A stretch of DNA of 10,735 nucleotides from an uncultured Rhodovulum sp. GTDB taxonomy: Bacteria; Pseudomonadota; Alphaproteobacteria; Rhodobacterales; Rhodobacteraceae. The first letter of the stretch is position 1, and each line of letters opens with the position of its first letter. The notes beneath the pieces were generated by a model. It saw nothing but the letters and a program-made list of their open reading frames with translations. It did not search any database and had not been told where the DNA came from. The translations under genes and the position numbers were made by a program. The stretch is from contig CAMIMK010000081.1 of NCBI GenBank assembly GCA_946221765.1, positions 1-10,735 on the forward strand, given 5' to 3'. Positions 5,006 to 10,735 of the stretch are shown here, in pieces.

Positions 5006-6065
5006 GGCGCGCATCGGCCCCGGAGGCGCGATCGGCATCCTCGGCGGCGGCCAGCTCGGGCAGATGCTGGCGCTGGCGGCGGCGCGGCTCGGGCTGCGCA
5101 CCCATGTCTTCGAGCCGGCGGCCGACCCCTGCGCCGGGCCGGTGGTCGAGCGGGTGGTCCGGGCCGGCTATGACGACCGCGCGGCCCTGCGCGATTTCGC
5201 GCAGGGCGTCGATGTCGTCACCTACGAGTTCGAGAATGTCGACCTCGCGGCCGTCGATGCGATCGCCGGTCTGGTCCCCGTCCGCCCCGGGCGCCGGGCG
5301 CTGGAGGTGTCGCAGGACCGGCTGGCGGAGAAGGGCTTCCTGCGCGGCCTCGGCCTCGCCACCGCGCCCTTTGCCGAGGTGAACGATGCCGCCGGCCTCG
5401 CGGCGGCACTCGAGGCCGTGGGCGCCCCCGCCATCCTGAAGACCCGGCGCTTCGGCTATGACGGCAAGGGGCAGGTGCGGATCCGCCCGGGCGACGCCCC
5501 CGCAGCCGCCTGGGCCGCCATCGGCGCGCAGCCCTCGGTGCTGGAGGGCTTCGTCGATTTCGAGCGCGAGGTGTCGGTGGTGGCGGCGCGCGGCCTCGAC
5601 GGCACCGTCTCGGCCTTCGATCCCGGTGAAAACGTGCATCGGGACGGAATCCTGCACACGACGACGGTTCCGGCGCCGATTTCCACTGCGCTCGCGACCG
5701 ATGCCGTGCTGCTGGCCGGGCTGATCCTGAATGCCCTCGACTATGTGGGGGTGATCGGGGTGGAGCTTTTCGTCACGCGGCAGGGGCTCGTCGTCAACGA
5801 GATCGCGCCGCGGGTCCACAATTCGGGCCACTGGACGCAGGATGCCTGCCTGATCGACCAGTTCGAGCAGCATGTGCGCGCGATCTGCGGCTGGCCGCTC
5901 GGGGATGGCGCGCGGCATTCGGATGCGGTGATGACGAACCTGATCGGGGCGGACGTGCTGCCGGCGCCGGACCTGACCGGCGCGGGGCTGCATCTCTACG
6001 GCAAGCCCGAGGCCCGGCCGGGGCGGAAGATGGGCCATTCCACCCGGATCACCCCGCGGCGCTAG
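4995..6065 (+). CDS. purK: N5-carboxyaminoimidazole ribonucleotide synthase
   Basis: A 356-residue ATP-grasp enzyme that uses ATP and bicarbonate to carboxylate AIR to N5-CAIR, the substrate of PurE. Seen in order: the N-terminal glycine-rich loop IGILGGGQLGQML (13-25), FEPAADPCA (39-47), TYEFENVD (76-83), the ATP-grasp segment AILKTRRFGYDGKGQ (146-160), EGFVDFEREVSVV (184-196), the substrate region GENVHRDGILHTTTVPA (211-227), and the metal/ATP site VNEIAPRVHNSGHWTQDA (267-284). It is full length for the family. The ATG at 4995 lies within purE, giving an 11-base overlap; no strong Shine-Dalgarno is needed if ribosomes re-initiate. The gene converges on the aldolase gene with a 33-base gap. 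Confidence 0.97.
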   Translation: MTSEARIGPGGAIGILGGGQLGQMLALAAARLGLRTHVFEPAADPCAGPVVERVVRAGYDDRAALRDFAQGVDVVTYEFENVDLAAVDAIAGLVPVRPGRRALEVSQDRLAEKGFLRGLGLATAPFAEVNDAAGLAAALEAVGAPAILKTRRFGYDGKGQVRIRPGDAPAAAWAAIGAQPSVLEGFVDFEREVSVVAARGLDGTVSAFDPGENVHRDGILHTTTVPAPISTALATDAVLLAGLILNALDYVGVIGVELFVTRQGLVVNEIAPRVHNSGHWTQDACLIDQFEQHVRAICGWPLGDGARHSDAVMTNLIGADVLPAPDLTGAGLHLYGKPEARPGRKMGHSTRITPRR

Positions 6066-6084
6066 GCCGGGGGCCGGGCCGGCC
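6065..6084. terminator. GC-only hairpin between purK and the aldolase gene
   Basis: GGCCGG (6065-6070) pairs with CCGGCC (6079-6084) around an 8-base loop, directly after the purK stop and 14 bases beyond the end of the converging aldolase gene. There is no T run on either strand. It may slow transcription in both directions but is not a textbook terminator. Confidence 0.3.
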
Positions 6085-6098
6085 TCCGTCGCGCGGGG

Positions 6099-7154
6099 TC
6101 AGCCCGCGGACGGGTGGAGCGCCCCGGCGAGGATGGCGAGGGCGCGGTCGATCTCGGCCTCGCGCGTGGACCAGCCGCAGACGAGGCGCGCGGCCGGATG
6201 GAGGCAGCCCTCCGCAGGCCAGCGGTAGTAGCGCGCCCCGGCCGCCTCCAGGGCCCGGTGGCCGGCCTCGGGAAAGGCGGCGAAGACGATGTTCGCCTCG
6301 ACCGGATGCAGCAGCGTCACCCCCGGCAGGGCCGCGAGCCCGGCGGCAAGGCGGGCTGCCCGGGCGTTCGCGGTGGCGGCAAGCTCCAGCCACAGGCCAT
6401 CGGCGAAGAAGGCCGCCATCTGCGCCGAGAGGAACCGGTGCTTGGAGAAGAGGTGGCCGCCGCGCTTGCGGCGGAGCTCCAGCTCCCAGGCCTTCGCGGG
6501 ATCGAAGAGCACCACCGCCTCGACGCCGAGCAGGCCGTTCTTGGTGCCGCCGAGGCTGAGCACGTCGATGCCGGACCTCCAGCTCGCCTCTGCCGGGGTG
6601 CAGCCGAGCGTCGCGAGGGCATTGGCGAAGCGGGCGCCGTCGAGATGGACCGGGAGGCCGGCGTCATGGGCAAGACGCGCCAGCCGGGCGATGGCATCCG
6701 GCGCATAGACCGTGCCGCATTCGGTGACATTGGTCAGGCTGAGCGCCCCCGGCTGGACACCATGGACCCCGGACGCACCGATGGCGGCGAGCGCCGCCGC
6801 GAGGCCCGCGGGGGGGATGCGGCCATCGGGGCCGTCGATGAGCGTGATCTTGGCGCCGCCGGTGAAGAATTCGGGCGCCCCGCATTCGTCGACCGCGATA
6901 TGGGCGGTCCGGTGCGCGAAGACCGTGGCCCAGGGCGCGCAGAGGCAGGCGAGCGCCAGAGCATTGGCGGCGGTGCCGGTGGCGACGAGCCGCACCTCGG
7001 CGCGCGGCGCCTCGAAGATCTCGCGGATCGTGGCGGTGAGCCGGGCCATCGCCGGCTCGGCCCCATAGGAGAGTTCCGCCCCGGTGTTGGCCGCGGCAAG
7101 GGCCGCCATCACCGCGGGATGGGCCGGGGCGGCATTGTCGGAGGTGAACCACAT
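6099..7154 (-). CDS. Threonine-aldolase-family PLP enzyme
   Basis: A 351-residue fold-type I PLP enzyme of the beta-eliminating lyase group, best matching low-specificity L-threonine aldolase, which splits L-threonine or L-allo-threonine into glycine and acetaldehyde. Seen: FTSDNAAPAHPAVM (3-16, the usual N-terminal active-site loop), the PLP phosphate loop VATGTAANALAL (57-68), AHIAVDECGAPEFFTGGAKI (84-103), the cofactor-binding HLDGARFANAL (170-180; Asp172, Arg175), and SLGGTKNG (200-207), where Lys205 forms the Schiff base. Its C-terminal domain is complete. The ATG at 7154 shares one base with the stop of the UPF0260 gene (TGATG), so translation is coupled. Members of the group differ in substrate choice (for example beta-hydroxyaspartate or phenylserine), so the precise reaction is not certain. 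Confidence 0.9.
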   Translation of the reverse strand: MWFTSDNAAPAHPAVMAALAAANTGAELSYGAEPAMARLTATIREIFEAPRAEVRLVATGTAANALALACLCAPWATVFAHRTAHIAVDECGAPEFFTGGAKITLIDGPDGRIPPAGLAAALAAIGASGVHGVQPGALSLTNVTECGTVYAPDAIARLARLAHDAGLPVHLDGARFANALATLGCTPAEASWRSGIDVLSLGGTKNGLLGVEAVVLFDPAKAWELELRRKRGGHLFSKHRFLSAQMAAFFADGLWLELAATANARAARLAAGLAALPGVTLLHPVEANIVFAAFPEAGHRALEAAGARYYRWPAEGCLHPAARLVCGWSTREAEIDRALAILAGALHPSAG

Positions 7155-7666
7155 CAGGGGAGATCCTCGAGGATGTGGTCCTGCCAGTCTTCCTCATCCA
7201 CCTCGTATTCGGCCACCATCCGGCCGCGCAGCGAGATGCCGGCGCGGTGGACGCTGTCGGGATCGCCGGAGACGAGCGGGTGCCAGTCCGGCAGCGGGCG
7301 CCCGTCCCGCATCAGGCGATAGGCACAGGTCCCGGGCATCCATTCCAGCACCGCGTCGAGGTTGCGGCGGCCGAGCACGACACAGCCCGGCACCAGCCGC
7401 GTGCGCAGCGGATAATTGCCGCACCGGCAGCTGTCATGGTCGAGGAGACGGCAGGCGATGTCGGTATAGGCGAGCGCGCCCGTGTCCTCGTCCTCGAGCT
7501 TGATCAGGCAGCATTTGGCGCAGCCGTCGCACAGCGCCTCCCATTCGGCGCGGCTGAGGTCCGGAAGACGATAGTGCTTCCAGAACTCCGGGCGGATGCG
7601 GCTCTCGGTGCTGCGCTTCGCGGTGGCGGCGGGGGGTGGCGGCGACTTTCCCATGGCTCTTGTCAT
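7154..7666 (-). CDS. UPF0260 (YcgN-like) cysteine-cluster protein
   Basis: A protein of about 170 residues belonging to UPF0260/YcgN, part of the wider YkgJ-like cysteine-cluster group. Seen: RPEFWKHYRLPDLSRAEWEALCDGCAKCC (25-53), a C-x2-C-x2-CC cluster at Cys46, 49, 52 and 53, then ACRLLDHDSCRCGNY with Cys72, 80 and 82, Cys95, and CAYRL with Cys114. It ends with DWHPLVSGDPDSVHRAGISL and an acidic tail EVDEEDWQDHILEDLP. The cysteines probably bind zinc or an iron-sulfur cluster; no reaction is established. I give ATG 7666; ATG 7654 (four codons in) is equally possible because neither has a good Shine-Dalgarno and a hairpin abuts the first. It is followed by the threonine-aldolase-type gene with a one-base overlap. 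It is divergent from the PfpI gene, with 111 bases between them. Confidence 0.88.
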   Translation of the reverse strand: MTRAMGKSPPPPAATAKRSTESRIRPEFWKHYRLPDLSRAEWEALCDGCAKCCLIKLEDEDTGALAYTDIACRLLDHDSCRCGNYPLRTRLVPGCVVLGRRNLDAVLEWMPGTCAYRLMRDGRPLPDWHPLVSGDPDSVHRAGISLRGRMVAEYEVDEEDWQDHILEDLP

Positions 7667-7684
7667 GCCGGTTTTCGCACCGGC
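7667..7684 (-). other. Perfect inverted repeat touching the UPF0260 start codon
   Basis: GCCGGT (7667-7672) and ACCGGC (7679-7684) flank a 6-base spacer, immediately upstream of the ATG at 7666. In the minus-strand mRNA it would form a 6-base stem with loop GCGAAA directly against the start codon. It may be an operator or a translation-blocking hairpin, or a sign that the true start is 7654. Confidence 0.5.
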
Positions 7685-7777
7685 GGGAAAGCGGGGAACC
7701 GTGGCCGCCCCGGGTCGTTCTTCTGGCAACGGGTGCCCGCCAAGGGCCGCCCGGCCGACAGATGGGAAGGAAGACGG

Positions 7778-8341
7778 ATGCCACGCATCGAGGAAGCCCG
7801 CATCGCCATCCTCGCGACCGACGGATACGAGCGATCGGAACTGCAGAAGCCGCTGGAGGAACTCCGTGCCAAGGGAGCCCGGGTCGAGGTCGTCTCGCCG
7901 GAAAGCGGCGAGATCCGCAGCTGGGACCAGAAGGACTGGGGCGACAGCGTTGCCGTCGACCGCGACCTCGCCGGGGCGACGGTCGATGAGTTCGACGCCC
8001 TGGTCCTGCCCGGCGGCCAGATCAACCCGGACGTGCTGCGCGCGAATGCGCAGGCGGTGGAATTCGTGAAACGCTTCGTGGACAGCGGCAAGGTCGTGGC
8101 AGCGATCTGCCACGGGCCGTGGCTGCTGGTGGAGGCAGATGCCGTGCGCGGGCGTGCCGTCACCTCCTACCCTTCGATCCGCACCGATGTGGCGAATGCC
8201 GGAGGGATCTGGGAAGACAGCTCCGTGGTGACCGACCAGGGGATCGTCACCTCGCGGAAGCCCGACGATCTGCCCGCCTTCATCGACAAGATCGTCGAGG
8301 AGATCGAGGAAGGCCGGCACGACCGCGCCAGCGCCGCCTGA
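7778..8341 (+). CDS. PfpI/DJ-1 family stress protein
   Basis: A 187-residue class I glutamine-amidotransferase-like protein of the PfpI/YhbO/YfkM type. Seen: IAILATDGYERSELQKPLEEL (9-29) with the conserved Glu18, VEVVSPESGEIRSWDQKDWG (36-55), FDALVLPGGQINPDVLR (72-88), and the nucleophile elbow AAICHGPWLL (108-117) with Cys111 and His112. It continues with RAVTSYPSIRTDVANAGGIWED (126-147) and TSRKPDDLPAF (158-168). These are the hallmarks of bacterial PfpI-like general stress proteins; protease and glyoxalase/deglycase activities have been reported for relatives and remain debated. No signal peptide is present, so it is cytosolic. The start ATG 7778 is backed by GGAAGGAAG at 7765-7773. It stands alone on its strand, divergent from the UPF0260 gene and convergent with pgeF. 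Confidence 0.93.
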   Translation: MPRIEEARIAILATDGYERSELQKPLEELRAKGARVEVVSPESGEIRSWDQKDWGDSVAVDRDLAGATVDEFDALVLPGGQINPDVLRANAQAVEFVKRFVDSGKVVAAICHGPWLLVEADAVRGRAVTSYPSIRTDVANAGGIWEDSSVVTDQGIVTSRKPDDLPAFIDKIVEEIEEGRHDRASAA

Positions 8342-8405
8342 CGTCGATATATCCATAGCTTCGCAATGCCGACTGCATGTCCCCGCAGAGCGGCGGCGCG
8401 TTGGG

Positions 8406-8433
8406 GGGCGGTGTTCCGAAAGGGGCGCCGCCC
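8406..8433 (+). terminator. Hairpin after the PfpI gene
   Basis: GGGCGGTG (8406-8413) pairs with CGCCGCCC (8426-8433), including one G-T pair, around a 12-base loop, followed by TTCCCC. It lies 64 bases beyond the PfpI-family stop, between the convergent PfpI and pgeF genes. The missing T run makes it a weak intrinsic terminator candidate. Confidence 0.4.
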
Positions 8434-8440
8434 TTCCCCT

Positions 8441-8467
8441 GTCACGACAGGGTCACGGGACTGTCAC
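8441..8467. repeat. Three GTCAC words at 11-base spacing
   Basis: GTCAC occurs at 8441-8445, 8452-8456 and 8463-8467, exactly 11 bases apart, as two units GTCACGACAGG and GTCACGGGACT plus a third start. The third copy contains the pgeF stop codon. The first is also part of the inverted repeat CTGTC-AC-GACAG at 8439-8450. Its function is unknown. Confidence 0.6.
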
Positions 8468-9231
8468 ATCCGGGGCGCGCGAATCACGGAAATCAGCCGG
8501 CCATAGTCCGGCTCCTCGGCATGCGTGGCCCGGCGATAGGAAAAGAACCGCTCCGGGTCCGAATAGGTGCAGGCGCCGATCCAGTCGGCACGGCCCACCT
8601 CCGACTCGCGCAGGCGGTGGAGCACGAAGCCCGGCAGGTCGAAATGCGCCCGGTCGGACCTGCCCCCGGCGAAGAAGCGCGCGAAATCGCGATCCTCGGC
8701 CAGCACGGCATCGAGAAACTCGGGGCCGACCTCATAGGCGCGCAGGCTGATCGTCGGGCCGACCACCGCCGCGATCCGCCCGCGCTCCGCCCCGAGGCCG
8801 GTCATGGCGGCGACGGTCGCCTCCACCACGCCCCCAAGCGCACCGCGCCATCCGGCATGGGCGGCGCCGACCACGCCGGCCGCAGCATCCGCCAGCAGCA
8901 CCGGGGCGCAGTCGGCCGTCAGAACGGAGATGGCGATGTCGGGATCGCGGGTGACGACCCCATCCGCGCGGGGGCGTTCGGTCCAGCCGGGCGTGCTGGC
9001 CGTCACGACCTCGGCGGAATGGATCTGGTGCAGCGACAGCAGGCGATCTGGAGTCGTGGCCATGGCGGCGGCCACGCGCGTGCGGTTCATGGCGACGACC
9101 TCGGCCTGGTCGGCCGAGCCGGGGCCACAGTTCAGCCCGGCATAGATCCCCGACGAGGCGCCCCCGCGGCGGGTGAAGAATCCGTGCTGCACCCCCTTCA
9201 GCGTCGGGGCGATCAGGATGTCCAGGGTCAT
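8464..9231 (-). CDS. pgeF: Peptidoglycan editing factor, YfiH/LACC1 family
   Basis: A 255-residue protein of the multicopper-polyphenol-oxidase-like (DUF152, YlmD/LACC1) family. PgeF in E. coli keeps L-serine from replacing L-alanine in cell wall precursors; relatives act on purine nucleosides. Seen: HGFFTRRGGAS (16-26), LSLHQIHSAEV (65-75), RADGVVT (88-94), TADCAPVLLAD (105-115), AHAGWRGALGG (124-134), VGPTISLRAYEVG (157-169) and FFSYRRA (229-235). The metal ligands expected for the family are in place: His71, Cys107 and His125. The frame is open far upstream inside the methyltransferase gene, but homology begins at ATG 9231. That codon forms an ATGA overlap with the methyltransferase stop, so pgeF is translationally coupled as the last gene of this unit. 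Confidence 0.94.
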   Translation of the reverse strand: MTLDILIAPTLKGVQHGFFTRRGGASSGIYAGLNCGPGSADQAEVVAMNRTRVAAAMATTPDRLLSLHQIHSAEVVTASTPGWTERPRADGVVTRDPDIAISVLTADCAPVLLADAAAGVVGAAHAGWRGALGGVVEATVAAMTGLGAERGRIAAVVGPTISLRAYEVGPEFLDAVLAEDRDFARFFAGGRSDRAHFDLPGFVLHRLRESEVGRADWIGACTYSDPERFFSYRRATHAEEPDYGRLISVIRAPRM

Positions 9232-10307
9232 GCTTCCAGTCCTGGCGGAGCGGTCGCGGCGGGTGAAGTCAGCGCCATTGCCTGAAAGAGGTTTCCCATT
9301 TCGTCGGGATGGGTCAAGCGGCGATGTGCAGCGGCGATCGCCTCGATGGCCGCCGCGTCCTTGCCCTCCGAGAGGGTGGCGGCGCGGAGATCGATGCCGA
9401 GCCGCTCCAGGAAGGCCCCCTGCCCCACCGGCCCCCAGGCCCGTGCCGGTGCCGCCGCCTCGGCCAGCGTGCGGAACCGCACATGGGTGGTCAGATCGGC
9501 CGAGCCGGGCGCGTCGAGGATATCCACCGGCATGTGCCGGCGCAGCGCCTGCAGCGTGTCGCCATGCCCGTCCCAGGCGCCATAGTCGATGACGAGCGCC
9601 GCGCCGCCACCCCGCACGAGGCGGGTGCCGATCCGGGCGGCGATCGCCTCGCCCGCCGGACAGGTCTCGACGAAGGCCCCGTCGGGCAGGTCTGGAAAGC
9701 GGGCCGAAAGCCAGGGTTCGGGCCGGGGGGCGGCCTGGCCGAGGACGAGCGCGCCCTCGCGGAGTTCGACCTGCCGCTCGCGCCAGAGCTGGTCGACTCG
9801 CTGGAACTGGCGCACCGGCAGCGCGTCGAAGAATTCGTTGGCGAGGAGGATCATCGGGCCGGGCGGCACCATTTCCACCCGTTCGGTCCAGAACGGGCCA
9901 TCGGCGCAGAGGCTGCCCCTGAGCGTCCGGGCCTGGACCTGGCGCAGCACCGGGCTCGTCTCCACGAGCCAGGGCCGGACCGCCCCGACGAAGCCCGGCG
10001 CCCGGGCCGCGACCCGCAGCGCGTCGCGCATCAGCGTGCCGCGCCCGGGACCGAGTTCGGCGAGGATGAAGGGCGACGGCCGGCCGAGGTCGCTCCAGAC
10101 CACCGCGGTCCATGCACCGATCAGCTCGCCGAACATCTGGCTGACCTCGGGCGCGGTCACGAAATCCCCCGCGGTGCCGAAGGGATCGCGCGTCTGGTAG
10201 TAGCCGAGCTCGGGATGCCCGAGGCAGAGCTCCATGTAGCGGTCGATCCGCATCGGCCCGCCGGCCGCGATCCGCTCGGAGATGATGCGGGCGAGCACCG
10301 TCGTCAT
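9228..10307 (-). CDS. MidA/NDUFAF7-type SAM-dependent methyltransferase
   Basis: A 359-residue class I methyltransferase of the DUF185/MidA/NDUFAF7 family. The mitochondrial member methylates an arginine of a complex I subunit and is needed for complex I assembly, so the bacterial protein may do the same for the NADH dehydrogenase; that is inference. Seen: the family start MRIDRYMELCLGHPELGYY (19-37), GDFVTAPEVSQMFGELIG (47-64), the SAM loop AELGPGRGTLMRDAL (83-97), VETSP (115-119), LLANEFFDALPVRQF (154-168), VIDYG (239-243), TTHVRF (273-278), QGAFLERLGI (296-305) and MGNLFQAM (337-344). It is full length. Its ATG at 10307 overlaps the lgt stop by four bases (ATGA), and its own stop overlaps the pgeF start in the same way. 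Confidence 0.92.
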   Translation of the reverse strand: MTTVLARIISERIAAGGPMRIDRYMELCLGHPELGYYQTRDPFGTAGDFVTAPEVSQMFGELIGAWTAVVWSDLGRPSPFILAELGPGRGTLMRDALRVAARAPGFVGAVRPWLVETSPVLRQVQARTLRGSLCADGPFWTERVEMVPPGPMILLANEFFDALPVRQFQRVDQLWRERQVELREGALVLGQAAPRPEPWLSARFPDLPDGAFVETCPAGEAIAARIGTRLVRGGGAALVIDYGAWDGHGDTLQALRRHMPVDILDAPGSADLTTHVRFRTLAEAAAPARAWGPVGQGAFLERLGIDLRAATLSEGKDAAAIEAIAAAHRRLTHPDEMGNLFQAMALTSPAATAPPGLEA

Positions 10308-10735
10308 GCCCCGCCCCCCGTCCGCCGCCCGGACAGGAGCACGAGCCCGACCCCGGCCAGGAGCATCGGCAGCGACAGGATCTGCCCCATCGTCAGCCCG
10401 GCGAGGACATGGCCGAAGGGATTGTCCGGCGTCACATACTGCGCATCGGCCTGGCGGAAAAACTCGACGAAGATCCGCGCCAGCGCATAGCCGGCAAGGA
10501 ACAGCCCCGCCACCCGGCCGGGACGCGCGAGCGCCCCGCGGCGGAGCGCGACGGCGAGCAGAAGGAAGAGCACCACGCCCTCCAGCACCGCCTCGTAGAG
10601 CTGCGAGGGATGCCGGCCGCAGGCGAGCGGCCAGGGCGCTGGGCAGTCGGCGCCGGGAAAGACTACGCCCCAGGGCAGGTCCGTCGGCCGGCCCCAGAGC
10701 TCGGCATTGATGAAATTCGCGATCCGCCCGAAGAA
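10304..10735 (-). CDS. lgt: Prolipoprotein diacylglyceryl transferase, C-terminal part
   Basis: The last 143 residues of Lgt; the 5' part lies beyond the right edge. Lgt is an inner-membrane enzyme that attaches diacylglycerol from phosphatidylglycerol to the lipobox cysteine of prolipoproteins. The visible part opens with the Lgt signature GRIANFINAELWGRPT, where the invariant Arg, Asn and Glu positions are intact. It is followed by LPWGVVFPGADCPAP and the conserved HPSQLYEAVLEG. Three hydrophobic segments follow: VVLFLLLAVAL, VAGLFLAGYALARIFVEFFR with the conserved Arg and Glu, and MGQILSLPMLLAGVGLVLL. The first Met visible in the frame is at 10588, but the family similarity continues upstream in the same frame to the edge, so this is not a short gene. 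It heads the lgt, methyltransferase, pgeF unit seen here. Confidence 0.96.
   Translation of the reverse strand, partial: FFGRIANFINAELWGRPTDLPWGVVFPGADCPAPWPLACGRHPSQLYEAVLEGVVLFLLLAVALRRGALARPGRVAGLFLAGYALARIFVEFFRQADAQYVTPDNPFGHVLAGLTMGQILSLPMLLAGVGLVLLSGRRTGGGA

Noticed and set aside
4920..6038. A 372-codon minus-strand frame opposite purK
   Set aside because: Mirror frame of purK with no domain; purK has all ATP-grasp motifs.
6114..7322. A 402-codon plus-strand frame opposite the aldolase and UPF0260 genes
   Set aside because: Low-complexity Gly/Arg/Glu-rich translation with no family motif; it mirrors a well-supported PLP enzyme.
9309..10490. A 393-codon plus-strand frame opposite the methyltransferase and lgt
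   Set aside because: Mirror frame without motifs, crossing the overlap of two well-supported genes.

Overview
The window looks like a chromosomal housekeeping segment of a high-GC alphaproteobacterium, most likely a member of the Rhodobacterales (Rhodobacteraceae/Paracoccaceae). This is inferred from gene partnerships I recognise from that order: methylmalonyl-CoA epimerase next to a DUF1467 membrane protein, Hsp20 next to DUF1150, a YdcH/DUF465 protein ahead of purE-purK, and the overlapping set lgt, midA-like methyltransferase, pgeF. No mobile element, CRISPR array, phage gene or rRNA is visible. Coding density is high and several genes overlap by 1 to 11 bases.

Layout, left to right. (a) 66-2062, minus strand: a tRNA-Gly(TCC) followed downstream by an MsbA-like ABC exporter. 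(b) 2219-2892, plus strand: mce and the DUF1467 gene. (c) 2893-3228: an unusually AT-rich gap (135 of 240 bases G/C over 2941-3180) holding a promoter-like element, several inverted repeats and a terminal hairpin. I propose it as a candidate structured non-coding RNA. (d) 3229-3886, minus strand: hsp20 then DUF1150. (e) 4150-6065, plus strand: ydcH-like, purE, purK; purE and purK overlap by 11 bases. (f) 6099-7666, minus strand: a UPF0260 (YcgN-like) cysteine-cluster protein then a threonine-aldolase-family PLP enzyme, overlapping by one base. (g) 7778-8341, plus strand: a PfpI/DJ-1 family stress protein. (h) 8464-10735, minus strand: lgt (cut by the window edge), a MidA/NDUFAF7-type methyltransferase and pgeF, each pair joined by a 4-base ATGA overlap.

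Functionally, purK and purE carry out consecutive carboxylation steps of purine synthesis. mce belongs to propionyl-CoA/methylmalonyl-CoA turnover. hsp20, and probably DUF1150 and the PfpI protein, serve stress protection. lgt and pgeF act on lipoproteins and cell wall precursors, and the methyltransferase between them belongs to a family tied to respiratory complex I assembly.

No clearly new multi-gene system is present. The items most worth a second look are the candidate structured RNA at about 2985-3220, degenerate 15-base tandem repeats between the tRNA and mce, three GTCAC words spaced exactly 11 bases apart at the end of pgeF, and structured leaders ahead of hsp20 and the UPF0260 gene.
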